Assembly: GCA_037074705.1 (NCBI GenBank) | Contig: JAYJMR010000073.1 | Coordinates: 1 to 64,000, forward strand | Origin: Zhengitettix transpicula | Taxonomy: Eukaryota > Arthropoda > Insecta > Orthoptera > Tetrigidae | Length of the DNA stretch: 64,000 nucleotides | Direction of reading: 5' to 3' | Part shown: positions 37,283-46,794 of the stretch, piece by piece | Numbering within the stretch: position 1 is the first letter of the stretch | How the letters are laid out: the number at the start of each line of letters is the position of its first letter | Translations under genes and position numbers: made by a program | The notes under the pieces: model-generated | Databases searched by the model: none | The model's input: only the letters and a program-made list of their open reading frames with translations | Told to the model about the DNA's origin: nothing

Positions 37283-40232
37283 CCCGACAGTTATTCAGCA
37301 ATTTTGTAGACAGTCGTCAAATATTCCTCAACTCTCAAATGATTATGGCAGTATTGAGTTAAATGCTACTAAATTATCTATCTTTTACCAAAATATTCAA
37401 AGTTTAAGAAATAAAAAACTTGACGTAGAATTGTTTCTATCTCGTCAGGATAAAATTGATGTTCTTTCCTTGACGGAGCACTGGCAAAATGAAGACGAAG
37501 CTAATTGTTTTGTCCTAGAGGGTTATGCTAGGGTATCAAATTTCAGTCGAACAATAATGAAAAATGGGGGGTCGTGCATTTTCATTAATAACGAGCTATT
37601 AGAAAAGAGCAAAGATAGGCCAGACATTCGTAATCTCAGTCGTGAATGTGTTTTCGAGTGCAGTGCAGTTGAACTAACAACCGTTAATAATTCTAAAAAT
37701 GTCATATTTTTATCAATTTATCGCCAACCGGGTAGCGATTGTGCAAGTTTTATTTCGCTTCTAGACCGTGTATTAAGGAAAATCAACGCGGAAAATAAGA
37801 CTGTTATTGTGTCAGGCGACTTCAACGTTGACTACCTGCGCGAGTCCAGTAATAAACGCGACCTTGAGACCATGCTTAAATCCTACGGCATTTCCGTCAC
37901 TAACTTAGATCCCACTAGAGTTGCCTTTTCAGAAACTTGCATTGACTATTTGTTGTGTAACCTTCACATAGATTCTTACAATGTTAATATAATAGAAACA
38001 GGTTTATCCGATCACAAGGGTATGTTAATGAACATAAAGAGTGAAATAATCTGCAAACCTAGCCCTAAAGACTCAGTACTACTTACTAGAAACCTTAACT
38101 CTGCAAAACTCAGAATTATCGCAAATAGACTAGAGACCGTACAATGGGATTTTATTTTAGATGTTAATAAAACTAAGAATGCTGATGACATGTTCGAAAC
38201 TTTTCTAAATTATTTCTTATTAGTCATCAACGAGACAGCTCCACTTAAATTAAAGAATAGACCCAATATCAAAGTAAAAAATTGGATAACTAAAGGCATA
38301 CTAGTTTCTCGCGAAAGGCTCTGCCAAATGAATAAATTTAAAAATATTAATTCATCGCCACAATTCTTGACTTTCTTCCGATCTTATAGACGTATCTACA
38401 GGAAAGTGCTTGTAGCTGCTAAAAAATTACATACATCGGAGTACATAGCAAACTCAAATAACAAAATAAAAGCAACTTGGGAGGTGATTAAAAATATCTC
38501 AGGTAAAGTCAATTATAACGTGGCAGATATTAAGCTTGTCGACAACGGTAAAACTTTCACCAACAGAGACGCTGCGGGTATATTTAATTCATATTTTGTT
38601 CATGTGTCGGATCAATTTTCTAATAATAAGCCATCAGAAGCTCGTGCTTTTTATAAACTGCTACAAAACGCCGTACCGAGTGTTCAGAATTCCATTTTTC
38701 TTCAACCGGTTACCAGTATCGAAATAATAAACGTAATAAGAAAGCTAAAATGTACCCAATCTGCGGATATATATGGCATCTCAAGCAAAGTCGTGAACTA
38801 CTGTGCCGAAGTCATAGCTACTCCCCTTCAAATCATATTCAACGCGTGTCTTTCTACCGGCATTTTTCCCGACTCTCTTAAAGCTGCTAAAGTTATTCCT
38901 ATCTTCAAAAAGGGTTCGCCCACCGACGCATCAAATTACAGACCAATTTCTCTACTTCCGATATTTTCAAAAATACTAGAAAAAATTTTACACAAAAAGT
39001 TACTTGAATTCTTGACGAAGTATAAAGTAATTACTCCTGCTCAACACGGCTTCCTCAAACAAAAATCCACGAGCACCGCTATGTACGAGTTTATTCAGAG
39101 TATACAAAATTCCCTTGATGAAAAACTAAAGGTAGCCGGAATTTTTGCTGATCTCTCGAAGGCATTTGATCTTGTAGACCACAGCATACTCCTCCAAAAA
39201 ATAGAATATTATGGGATCAGAGGCAACGCTTTGGCACTCTTTGAATCTTATCTCAACAATCGGAAACAGAAGGTAGCCTTAAAAAACAAAGCTGGTGAGG
39301 TGTACTTGTCAGAATGGGAGAGCATTTCTTGTGGCGTGCCTCAGGGCTCAATATTAGGTCCCCTGCTTTTTCTTTTGTATATTAACGATCTTCCAGAATA
39401 TATGGACCCTATAAAATCTGTCTTATACGCAGATGACACTAATTTGTTAATTACGGACATTGATTTAAATAATCTCAATGCGAAGATTGAGACTGCATCT
39501 AGAGACCTAAATACTTGGTTCGCCGCCAATAAATTAACACTCAATGTACAGAAAACTAAGTTAGTTCGTTTTACAACAGAAACCAACAACATCGTAACGG
39601 ATAAGTTCTCTGATCATGCGACTTTCCTCGGCTTGCAAGTCGACATGAAATTAAAGTGGAACTTGCACATTGATCGCCTCGTGCGCAAACTTAGTTCTGT
39701 TTGTTACTCATTGAGACTATTGACGCAACAAGTTGATACCAAAACTGCTTCACTAGTCTACTTTGCCTACTTTCATTCACATATGTGTTACGGTATTGCC
39801 AACTGGGGCAATTGTTCTCGTAGTGTGGATGTCTTCAAACTGCAAAAACGAGCCATTAGAATTATATCAGATTCAGATGCTAGAGAAAGCTGCAGGCCGC
39901 TGTTCAAAAGACTTCATATTCTGACTCTACCTAGCGCTTACATATTAGAAATACTAAAATTTGTTAAACGCAACATGAACCTTTTTGCAAGTAACGGGGA
40001 CAATCATGGCTATGACACAAGAAACCGTTCAGTTCTTAGGTCTGACAAGCACAGCCTCAGTCTCTATGAGTCTAGCGTTCATTATTCCGGTATCGCACTA
40101 TTTAACAGCCTTCCTGATCATGTAAAGAACATCAACAACTACAACTTATTCGTAAAGGAGTGTAAAACTTACCTTGTCAATGGAACTTATTACTCCGTAC
40201 ACGAATTTTTGAATCGGTCTGACATTCGTTGA
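37254..40232 (+). CDS. LINE ORF2: APE endonuclease and reverse transcriptase, copy 1
   Basis: The open frame has 992 codons and no identified start. Counting residue 1 at the TTG of 37431, 933 residues follow, but the endonuclease begins earlier: YQNIQSLRNK (from 37386) carries the motif I Asn. Further EN motifs are LTEHW (Glu16), SGDFN (Asp130, Asn132), IDYLL (Asp172) and SDH (Asp194, His195). RT motifs follow: NYRPISLLP (502-510), QHGFLKQKST (538-547), FADLSKAFD (Asp574, Asp580), GVPQGSILGPLLF (635-647), YADD (666-669, catalytic Asp668 and Asp669), TLNVQKTK (703-710) and FLGL (732-735). The C-terminal region (about 770-933) includes YDTRNR, common in CR1/Jockey-group elements; no RNase H domain is evident. 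The protein would nick target DNA and prime reverse transcription there. All recognised catalytic residues are present. The first in-frame ATG (37557) would remove EN motif I and Glu16, so it is an unlikely start. Confidence 0.9.
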   Translation: MFLVRFRVFNPTVIQQFCRQSSNIPQLSNDYGSIELNATKLSIFYQNIQSLRNKKLDVELFLSRQDKIDVLSLTEHWQNEDEANCFVLEGYARVSNFSRTIMKNGGSCIFINNELLEKSKDRPDIRNLSRECVFECSAVELTTVNNSKNVIFLSIYRQPGSDCASFISLLDRVLRKINAENKTVIVSGDFNVDYLRESSNKRDLETMLKSYGISVTNLDPTRVAFSETCIDYLLCNLHIDSYNVNIIETGLSDHKGMLMNIKSEIICKPSPKDSVLLTRNLNSAKLRIIANRLETVQWDFILDVNKTKNADDMFETFLNYFLLVINETAPLKLKNRPNIKVKNWITKGILVSRERLCQMNKFKNINSSPQFLTFFRSYRRIYRKVLVAAKKLHTSEYIANSNNKIKATWEVIKNISGKVNYNVADIKLVDNGKTFTNRDAAGIFNSYFVHVSDQFSNNKPSEARAFYKLLQNAVPSVQNSIFLQPVTSIEIINVIRKLKCTQSADIYGISSKVVNYCAEVIATPLQIIFNACLSTGIFPDSLKAAKVIPIFKKGSPTDASNYRPISLLPIFSKILEKILHKKLLEFLTKYKVITPAQHGFLKQKSTSTAMYEFIQSIQNSLDEKLKVAGIFADLSKAFDLVDHSILLQKIEYYGIRGNALALFESYLNNRKQKVALKNKAGEVYLSEWESISCGVPQGSILGPLLFLLYINDLPEYMDPIKSVLYADDTNLLITDIDLNNLNAKIETASRDLNTWFAANKLTLNVQKTKLVRFTTETNNIVTDKFSDHATFLGLQVDMKLKWNLHIDRLVRKLSSVCYSLRLLTQQVDTKTASLVYFAYFHSHMCYGIANWGNCSRSVDVFKLQKRAIRIISDSDARESCRPLFKRLHILTLPSAYILEILKFVKRNMNLFASNGDNHGYDTRNRSVLRSDKHSLSLYESSVHYSGIALFNSLPDHVKNINNYNLFVKECKTYLVNGTYYSVHEFLNRSDIR

Positions 40233-40585
40233 ACTGCCTTGCCTACAAAATTGCCGAATATGCTATAAATATGTAAATAGTTTGTCCAGTTTTCCCCTTT
40301 TGGTTCTGTTTTCCTGCCTCTGCTTTCTGTTTTAGTAAATATCTATGACGACATCCCTCCGTACCTAGCGACAGGAGATTAATACCAGGAAGTGATTTGT
40401 GTCGTGTGCGTGTTTCCTAAAAATAGTGTGTATGATTGTAGTGACTAGACTAATATAAACAGATATGAATTTTTGTGTGTGTTTTTGTGTATTATAAGTT
40501 TATATGCAATTTATCTACTGTACATTTGTGACGAATCCTATTTCCTCTTTAGAGGGCTAATGGTGAATAAATCTATCTATCTATC
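40233..40585 (+). other. LINE 3' UTR with hairpin, AATAAA and (TCTA)n tail, copy 1
   Basis: These 353 bp after the ORF2 stop are T/G-rich, including TTTGTGTGTGTTTTTGTG. CCTCTTTAGAGG at 40544-40555 can form a short stem-loop. It is followed by AATAAA (40566-40571) and the tetranucleotide tail TCTATCTATCTATC (40572-40585). In L2-like LINEs such as UnaL2, a 3' stem-loop next to a short repeat tail is what the RT recognises; the same role here is inference. The tail matches the TATATC of the target, allowing microhomology during target-primed reverse transcription. Confidence 0.7.
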
Positions 40586-40589
40586 TATA
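40586..40589. repeat. Target-site duplication TATA, right of copy 1
   Basis: This is the right-hand partner of 36418-36421. The satellite continues in register as TATATCCCAATATTTCG from here. Confidence 0.75.
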
Positions 40590-42630
40590 TCCCAATATTT
40601 CGACGTTTCGACGACAAGTTTGGAATTTCACCAACCAAGAATCTTCAAATAACAAAGTCTTATTTCATAATAAATGACTCGTTCTTTATAAAAATTACTC
40701 AAACCTGCACTTCTAAAATCTTAATCCATTAATATTAATTAATATATCGTAATATTTCGACGTTTCGACGACAAGTTTGGAATTTCACCAACCAAGAATC
40801 TTCAAATAACAAAGTCTTATTTCATAATAAATGACTCGTTCTTTATAAAAATTACTCAAACCTGCACTGCTAAAATCTTAATCTATTAATATTAATTAAT
40901 ATATCCCAATATTTCGACGTTTCGACGACAAGTTTGGAATTTCACCAACCAAGAATCTTCAAATAACAAAGTCTTATTTCATAATAAATGACTCGTTCTT
41001 TATAAAAATTACTCAAACCTGCACTTCTAAAATCTTAATCCATTAATATTAATTAATATATCGTAATATTTCGACGTTTCGACGACAAGTTTGGAATTTC
41101 ACCAACCAAGAATCTTCAAATAACAAAGTCTTATTTCATAATAAATGATTCGTTCTTTATAAAAATTACTCAAACCTGCACTTCTAAAATCTTAATCTAT
41201 TAATATTAATTAATATATCGTAATATTTCGACGTTTCGACGACAAGTTTGGAATTTCACCAACCAAGAATCTTCAAATAACAAAGTCTTATTTCATAATA
41301 AATGACTCGTTCTTTATAAAAATTACTCAAACCTGCACTTCTAAAATCTTAATCTATTAATATTAATTAATATATCCCAATATTTCGACGTTTCGACGAC
41401 AAGTTTGGAATTTCACCAACCAAGAATCTTCAAATAACAAAGTCTTATTTCATAATAAATGACTCGTTCTTTATAAAAATTACTCAAACCTGCATTTCTA
41501 AAATCTTAATCCATTAATATTAATTAATATATCGTAATATTTCGACGTTTCGACGACAAGTTTGGAATTTCACCAACCAAGAATCTTCAAATAACAAAGT
41601 CTTATTTCATAATAAATGACTCGTTCTTTATAAAAATTACTCAAACCAGCACTTCTAAAATCTTAATCCATTAATATTAATTAATATATCGTAATATTTC
41701 GACGTTTCGACGACAAGTTTGGAATTTCACCAACCAAGAATCTTCAAATAACAAAGTCTTATTTCATAATAAATGACTCGTTCTTTATAAAAATTACTCA
41801 AACCAGTACTTCTAAAATCTTAATCCATTAATATTAATTAATATATCGTAATATTTCGACGTTTCGACGACAAGTTTGGAATTTCACCAACCAAGAATCT
41901 TCAAATAACAAAGTCTTATTTCATAATAAATGACTCGTTCTTTATAAAAATTACTCAAACCTGCACTTCTAAAATCTTAATCCATTAATATTAATTAATA
42001 TATCGTAATATTTCGACGTTTCGACGACAAGTTTGGAATTTCACCAACCAAGAATCTTCAAATAACAAAGTCTTATTTCATAATATATGACTCGTTCTTT
42101 ATAAAAATTACTCAAACCAGCACTTCTAAAATCTTAATCTATTAATATTAATTAATATATCCCAATATTTCGACGTTTCGACGACAAGTTTGGAATTTCA
42201 CCAACCAAGAATCTTCAAATAACAAAGTCTTATTTCATAATAAATGACTCGTTCTTTATAAAAATTACTCAAACCTGCACTTCTAAAATCTTAATCCATT
42301 AATATTAATTAATATATCGTAATATTTCGACGTTTCGACGACAAGTTTGGAATTTCACCAACCAAGAATCTTCAAATAACAAAGTCTTATTTCATAATAA
42401 ATGACTCGTTCTTTATAAAAATTACTCAAACCTGCACTTCTAAAATCTTAATCCATTAATATTAATTAATATATCGTAATATTTCGACGTTTCGACGACA
42501 AGTTTGGAATTTCACCAACCAAGAATCTTCAAATAACAAAGTCTTATTTCATAATAAATGACTCGTTCTTTATAAAAATTACTCAAACCTGCACTTCTAA
42601 AATCTTAATCTATTAATATTAATTAATATA
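40586..42630. repeat. 157-bp satellite, 13 monomers between copies 1 and 2
   Basis: The length is 2045 bp, equal to 13 x 157 + 4 (target duplication). The monomers mix CGT and CCC subtypes. Shared markers with the other inter-element gaps include ATAATATATG at 42080 and AACCAGTACT at 41801. The latter is 830 bp before copy 2, just as 47696 is 830 bp before copy 3. No gene is seen. Confidence 0.97.
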
Positions 42631-42665
42631 CAGTACAGTACAGACCTCCGTAGGGTTCGGACGTG
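42631..42665 (+). promoter_or_regulatory. Internal initiator plus DPE, copy 2
   Basis: CAGTACAGT at the 5' end and GGACGTG at 42659-42665 keep the +28 spacing from the initiator A at 42632. The sequence is identical to copy 1, so this promoter should be equally competent. Confidence 0.7.
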
Positions 42666-42705
42666 TTTTCCTCATTGTCCGTAGAAGGAAAAATTTGCAG
42701 TTAGC

Positions 42706-43491
42706 ATGACCGGGAAGTCCGCCACACTTACCGTCTCCGAGCTGAAGAAGCGTCTTATAGCTATGGGCTTGCCCACGACTGGTAAGAAACCAACCTTACG
42801 CCGAAGATTTGATGACAACGAGCAACAATATGAAGTGAGCCAACATAAATGCGAACGATGCAAGTCTCTGGAAAATCGAGTGAAGGATCTAGAGACACTG
42901 ATTAAGGCTCTCCGTCCAACGGAATATCAGGCGGAACAGGAAGTTATCCAGAAAAGTACAGAAGATATGTTAGAAACCTTGCCAGCAACGAAGAAAAAGA
43001 AGAAAGTAGTTCTATTAATGTCATCTCACGGACGCGGGTGTAGTGAACTATTAAAAGAAGAACTGGGGAATGACTTCGAAGTTTGTGGTATTGTGAAGCC
43101 CGGAGCCCCTCTATCGGAAGTAGTTAAGGACGCGCCAGTCTTAACTAATGATGCAGATGCCGTTGTACTAGTGGGTGGTACAAACGACATTAGTGAAAAA
43201 GGTAAAGTGGACTGGACTGTACTCCAGAAAGTGCTGCCAAAGATGCGAGCTAAGAAGATCTTCGTGAGCCCCATACCAGCGAGACACGACGACCCTGCTG
43301 CTCAGCGCCGGACCATCTTCGAAAACCGGCGACTACTGGCTATGGGCCTTGATAAAATTAAAAATGTGAGTATTGTTGATCTATTTAATAACCTACCCCG
43401 TTCTGGTTATACCACTCACGGACTTCATATGAATTATAAGGGTAAACGACAATTTGTATTGAATATTTCTCGTCAGATTTCGCGTATTTAA
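42706..43491 (+). CDS. LINE ORF1 protein: SAP plus esterase-like domain, copy 2
   Basis: This 261-aa protein has the SAP motif (about 8-36), the HKCERC segment (47-52), the lysine run (96-100) and the SGNH-like domain with SSHGRG, GTND and HGLH. It differs from copy 1 at residue 145, Val for Ala (KDAPVLT), a conservative change between blocks I and III. One silent difference lies near 43275. The ATG sits 75 nt from the element start with A at -3. The protein should behave as in copy 1: nucleic-acid binding and RNP formation, with hydrolase activity uncertain because Asp of the DxxH block is His238. The stop TAA-C overlaps the ORF2 frame. Confidence 0.88.
   Translation: MTGKSATLTVSELKKRLIAMGLPTTGKKPTLRRRFDDNEQQYEVSQHKCERCKSLENRVKDLETLIKALRPTEYQAEQEVIQKSTEDMLETLPATKKKKKVVLLMSSHGRGCSELLKEELGNDFEVCGIVKPGAPLSEVVKDAPVLTNDADAVVLVGGTNDISEKGKVDWTVLQKVLPKMRAKKIFVSPIPARHDDPAAQRRTIFENRRLLAMGLDKIKNVSIVDLFNNLPRSGYTTHGLHMNYKGKRQFVLNISRQISRI
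43463..43491 (+). other. ORF1/ORF2 +1 overlap, copy 2
   Basis: The same 29-nt overlap as copy 1 is present, ending ATTTAACCC, again with no in-frame ATG for ORF2 until position 43766. Its preservation is consistent with function but not strong proof, since the copies are so recent. Confidence 0.6.
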
Positions 43492-46441
43492 CCCGACAGT
43501 TATTCAGCAATTTTGTAGACAGTCGTCAAATATTCCTCAACTCTCAAATGATTATGGCAGTATTGAGTTAAATGCTACTAAATTATCTATCTTTTACCAA
43601 AATATTCAAAGTTTAAGAAATAAAAAACTTGACGTAGAATTGTTTCTATCTCGTCAGGATAAAATTGATGTTCTTTCCTTGACGGAGCACTGGCAAAATG
43701 AAGACGAAGCTAATTGTTTTGTCCTAGAGGGTTATGCTAGGGTATCAAATTTCAGTCGAACAATAATGAAAAATGGGGGGTCGTGCATTTTCATTAATAA
43801 CGAGCTATTAGAAAAGAGCAAAGATAGGCCAGACATTCGTAATCTCAGTCGTGAATGTGTTTTCGAGTGCAGTGCAGTTGAACTAACAACCGTTAATAAT
43901 TCTAAAAATGTCATATTTTTATCAATTTATCGCCAACCGGGTAGCGATTGTGCAAGTTTTATTTCGCTTCTAGACCGTGTATTAAGGAAAATCAACGCGG
44001 AAAATAAGACTGTTATTGTGTCAGGCGACTTCAACGTTGACTACCTGCGCGAGTCCAGTAATAAACGCGACCTTGAGACCATGCTTAAATCCTACGGCAT
44101 TTCCGTCACTAACTTAGATCCCACTAGAGTTGCCTTTTCAGAAACTTGCATTGACTATTTGTTGTGTAACCTTCACATAGATTCTTACAATGTTAATATA
44201 ATAGAAACAGGTTTATCCGATCACAAGGGTATGTTAATGAACATAAAGAGTGAAATAATCTGCAAACCTAGCCCTAAAGACTCAGTACTACTTACTAGAA
44301 ACCTTAACTCTGCAAAACTCAGAATTATCGCAAATAGACTAGAGACCGTACAATGGGATTTTATTTTAGATGTTAATAAAACTAAGAATGCTGATGACAT
44401 GTTCGAAACTTTTCTAAATTATTTCTTATTAGTCATCAACGAGACAGCTCCACTTAAATTAAAGAATAGACCCAATATCAAAGTAAAAAATTGGATAACT
44501 AAAGGCATACTAGTTTCTCGCGAAAGGCTCTGCCAAATGAATAAATTTAAAAATATTAATTCATCGCCACAATTCTTGACTTTCTTCCGATCTTATAGAC
44601 GTATCTACAGGAAAGTGCTTGTAGCTGCTAAAAAATTACATACATCGGAGTACATAGCAAACTCAAATAACAAAATAAAAGCAACTTGGGAGGTGATTAA
44701 AAATATCTCAGGTAAAGTCAATTATAACGTGGCAGATATTAAGCTTGTCGACAACGGTAAAACTTTCACCAACAGAGACGCTGCGGGTATATTTAATTCA
44801 TATTTTGTTCATGTGTCGGATCAATTTTCTAATAATAAGCCATCAGAAGCTCGTGCTTTTTATAAACTGCTACAAAACGCCGTACCGAGTGTTCAGAATT
44901 CCATTTTTCTTCAACCGGTTACCAGTATCGAAATAATAAACGTAATAAGAAAGCTAAAATGTACCCAATCTGCGGATATATATGGCATCTCAAGCAAAGT
45001 CGTGAACTACTGTGCCGAAGTCATAGCTACTCCCCTTCAAATCATATTCAACGCGTGTCTTTCTACCGGCATTTTTCCCGACTCTCTTAAAGCTGCTAAA
45101 GTTATTCCGATCTTCAAAAAGGGTTCGCCCACCGACGCATCAAATTACAGACCAATTTCTCTACTTCCGATATTTTCAAAAATACTAGAAAAAATTTTAC
45201 ACAAAAAGTTACTTGAATTCTTGACGAAGTATAAAGTAATTACTCCTGCTCAACACGGCTTCCTCAAACAAAAATCCACGAGCACCGCTATGTACGAGTT
45301 TATTCAGAGTATACAAAATTCCCTTGATGAAAAACTAAAGGTAGCCGGAATTTTTGCTGATCTCTCGAAGGCATTTGATCTTGTAGACCACAGCATACTC
45401 CTCCAAAAAATAGAATATTATGGGATCAGAGGCAACGCTTTGGCACTCTTTGAATCTTATCTCAACAATCGGAAACAGAAGGTAGCCTTAAAAAACAAAG
45501 CTGGTGAGGTGTACTTGTCAGAATGGGAGAGCATTTCTTGTGGCGTGCCTCAGGGCTCAATATTAGGTCCCCTGCTTTTTCTTTTGTATATTAACGATCT
45601 TCCAGAATATATGGACCCTATAAAATCTGTCTTATACGCAGATGACACTAATTTGTTAATTACGGACATTGATTTAAATAATCTCAATGCGAAGATTGAG
45701 ACTGCATCTAGAGACCTAAATACTTGGTTCGCCGCCAATAAATTAACACTCAATGTACAGAAAACTAAGTTAGTTCGTTTTACAACAGAAACCAACAACA
45801 TCGTAACGGATAAGTTCTCTGATCATGCGACTTTCCTCGGCTTGCAAGTCGACATGAAATTAAAGTGGAACTTGCACATTGATCGCCTCGTGCGCAAACT
45901 TAGTTCTGTTTGTTACTCATTGAGACTATTGACGCAACAAGTTGATACCAAAACTGCTTCACTAGTCTACTTTGCCTACTTTCATTCACATATGTGTTAC
46001 GGTATTGCCAACTGGGGCAATTGTTCTCGTAGTGTGGATGTCTTCAAACTGCAAAAACGAGCCATTAGAATTATATCAGATTCAGATGCTAGAGAAAGCT
46101 GCAGGCCGCTGTTCAAAAGACTTCATATTCTGACTCTACCTAGCGCTTACATATTAGAAATACTAAAATTTGTTAAACGCAACATGAACCTTTTTGCAAG
46201 TAACGGGGACAATCATGGCTATGACACAAGAAACCGTTCAGTTCTTAGGTCTGACAAGCACAGCCTCAGTCTCTATGAGTCTAGCGTTCATTATTCCGGT
46301 ATCGCACTATTTAACAGCCTTCCTGATCATGTAAAGAACATCAACAACTACAACTTATTCGTAAAGGAGTGTAAAACTTACCTTGTCAATGGAACTTATT
46401 ACTCCGTACACGAATTTTTGAATCGGTCTGACATTCGTTGA
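43463..46441 (+). CDS. LINE ORF2: APE endonuclease and reverse transcriptase, copy 2
   Basis: The frame has 992 open codons. The 933 residues from the TTG at 43640 are identical to copy 1, so every EN residue (Glu16, Asp130, Asn132, Asp172, Asp194, His195) and RT residue (Asp574, Asp668, Asp669) is kept. The motif I segment YQNIQSLRNK begins at 43595, upstream of any in-frame ATG. At the nucleotide level it carries CCG at the codon ending 45109, where copy 1 has CCT. That indicates that copy 1 holds the derived base, since copies 3 and 4 agree with copy 2. The protein is predicted to nick satellite DNA and reverse-transcribe the element RNA there. Confidence 0.9.
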   Translation: MFLVRFRVFNPTVIQQFCRQSSNIPQLSNDYGSIELNATKLSIFYQNIQSLRNKKLDVELFLSRQDKIDVLSLTEHWQNEDEANCFVLEGYARVSNFSRTIMKNGGSCIFINNELLEKSKDRPDIRNLSRECVFECSAVELTTVNNSKNVIFLSIYRQPGSDCASFISLLDRVLRKINAENKTVIVSGDFNVDYLRESSNKRDLETMLKSYGISVTNLDPTRVAFSETCIDYLLCNLHIDSYNVNIIETGLSDHKGMLMNIKSEIICKPSPKDSVLLTRNLNSAKLRIIANRLETVQWDFILDVNKTKNADDMFETFLNYFLLVINETAPLKLKNRPNIKVKNWITKGILVSRERLCQMNKFKNINSSPQFLTFFRSYRRIYRKVLVAAKKLHTSEYIANSNNKIKATWEVIKNISGKVNYNVADIKLVDNGKTFTNRDAAGIFNSYFVHVSDQFSNNKPSEARAFYKLLQNAVPSVQNSIFLQPVTSIEIINVIRKLKCTQSADIYGISSKVVNYCAEVIATPLQIIFNACLSTGIFPDSLKAAKVIPIFKKGSPTDASNYRPISLLPIFSKILEKILHKKLLEFLTKYKVITPAQHGFLKQKSTSTAMYEFIQSIQNSLDEKLKVAGIFADLSKAFDLVDHSILLQKIEYYGIRGNALALFESYLNNRKQKVALKNKAGEVYLSEWESISCGVPQGSILGPLLFLLYINDLPEYMDPIKSVLYADDTNLLITDIDLNNLNAKIETASRDLNTWFAANKLTLNVQKTKLVRFTTETNNIVTDKFSDHATFLGLQVDMKLKWNLHIDRLVRKLSSVCYSLRLLTQQVDTKTASLVYFAYFHSHMCYGIANWGNCSRSVDVFKLQKRAIRIISDSDARESCRPLFKRLHILTLPSAYILEILKFVKRNMNLFASNGDNHGYDTRNRSVLRSDKHSLSLYESSVHYSGIALFNSLPDHVKNINNYNLFVKECKTYLVNGTYYSVHEFLNRSDIR

Positions 46442-46794
46442 ACTGCCTTGCCTACAAAATTGCCGAATATGCTATAAATATGTAAATAGTTTGTCCAGTT
46501 TTCCCCTTTTGGTTCTGTTTTCCTGCCTCTGCTTTCTGTTTTAGTAAATATCTATGACGACATCCCTCCGTACCTAGCGACAGGAGATTAATACCAGGAA
46601 GTGATTTGTGTCGTGTGCGTGTTTCCTAAAAATAGTGTGTATGATTGTAGTGACTAGACTAATATAAACAGATATGAATTTTTGTGTGTGTTTTTGTGTA
46701 TTATAAGTTTATATGCAATTTATCTACTGTACATTTGTGACGAATCCTATTTCCTCTTTAGAGGGCTAATGGTGAATAAATCTATCTATCTATC
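46442..46794 (+). other. LINE 3' UTR with hairpin, AATAAA and tail, copy 2
   Basis: The hairpin CCTCTTTAGAGG is at 46753-46764, AATAAA at 46775-46780 and the (TCTA)n tail at 46781-46794. The next base is A where the other copies have T, so the tail/flank junction reads TATCAATATCCC. This is best explained as a point change after duplication. Confidence 0.7.

Larger units (their letters stand above)
36422..40585 (+). mobile_element. Full-length non-LTR retrotransposon (LINE, Jockey/CR1-like), copy 1
   Basis: A 4164-bp element with 75-bp 5' UTR, ORF1, ORF2 and a 353-bp 3' UTR ending in AATAAA and (TCTA)n. It has no long terminal repeats and no poly(A) tail. It interrupts a CCC-subtype monomer: the left flank ends ATTAATATA and the right flank resumes TATATCCCAATATTTCG, giving a 4-bp target duplication TATA (36418-36421 and 40586-40589). 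Undisrupted monomers of the same subtype elsewhere (for example near 41370) show the empty site. Both ORFs are intact, so this is a young copy. Clade assignment rests on the APE endonuclease, RT motifs and esterase-type ORF1. I favour the CR1/L2/Daphne/Jockey group and cannot resolve further without a tree. Private base seen: T at 38900 (silent) where the other three copies have G. Confidence 0.95.
42631..46794 (+). mobile_element. Full-length non-LTR retrotransposon (LINE), copy 2
   Basis: The length and organisation match copy 1, with the same insertion point in the monomer and the same tail length. Differences seen: ORF1 Ala145 to Val, a silent change (ATA for ATC, near 43275), and the base after the tail at 46795 is A rather than T, so the right target duplicate reads AATA. 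Both ORFs are intact. The left duplicate TATA is at 42627-42630. Confidence 0.95.

Noticed and set aside
37557..40232. ORF2 starting at the first in-frame ATG (37557)
   Set aside because: It would delete EN motif I (37386) and the motif II Glu (37476), yet both are perfectly conserved in sequence and in frame upstream. The TTG at 37431 is likewise just a codon inside the endonuclease, not a credible start.
36422..40585. LTR retrotransposon or endogenous retrovirus
   Set aside because: No long terminal repeats, protease, integrase or RNase H region is seen, and the endonuclease is APE-type ahead of the RT, which defines a non-LTR element.
40572..40585. Independent (TCTA)n microsatellite
   Set aside because: It is short, has constant length, always follows AATAAA and ends at the insertion junction, so it is the LINE tail.
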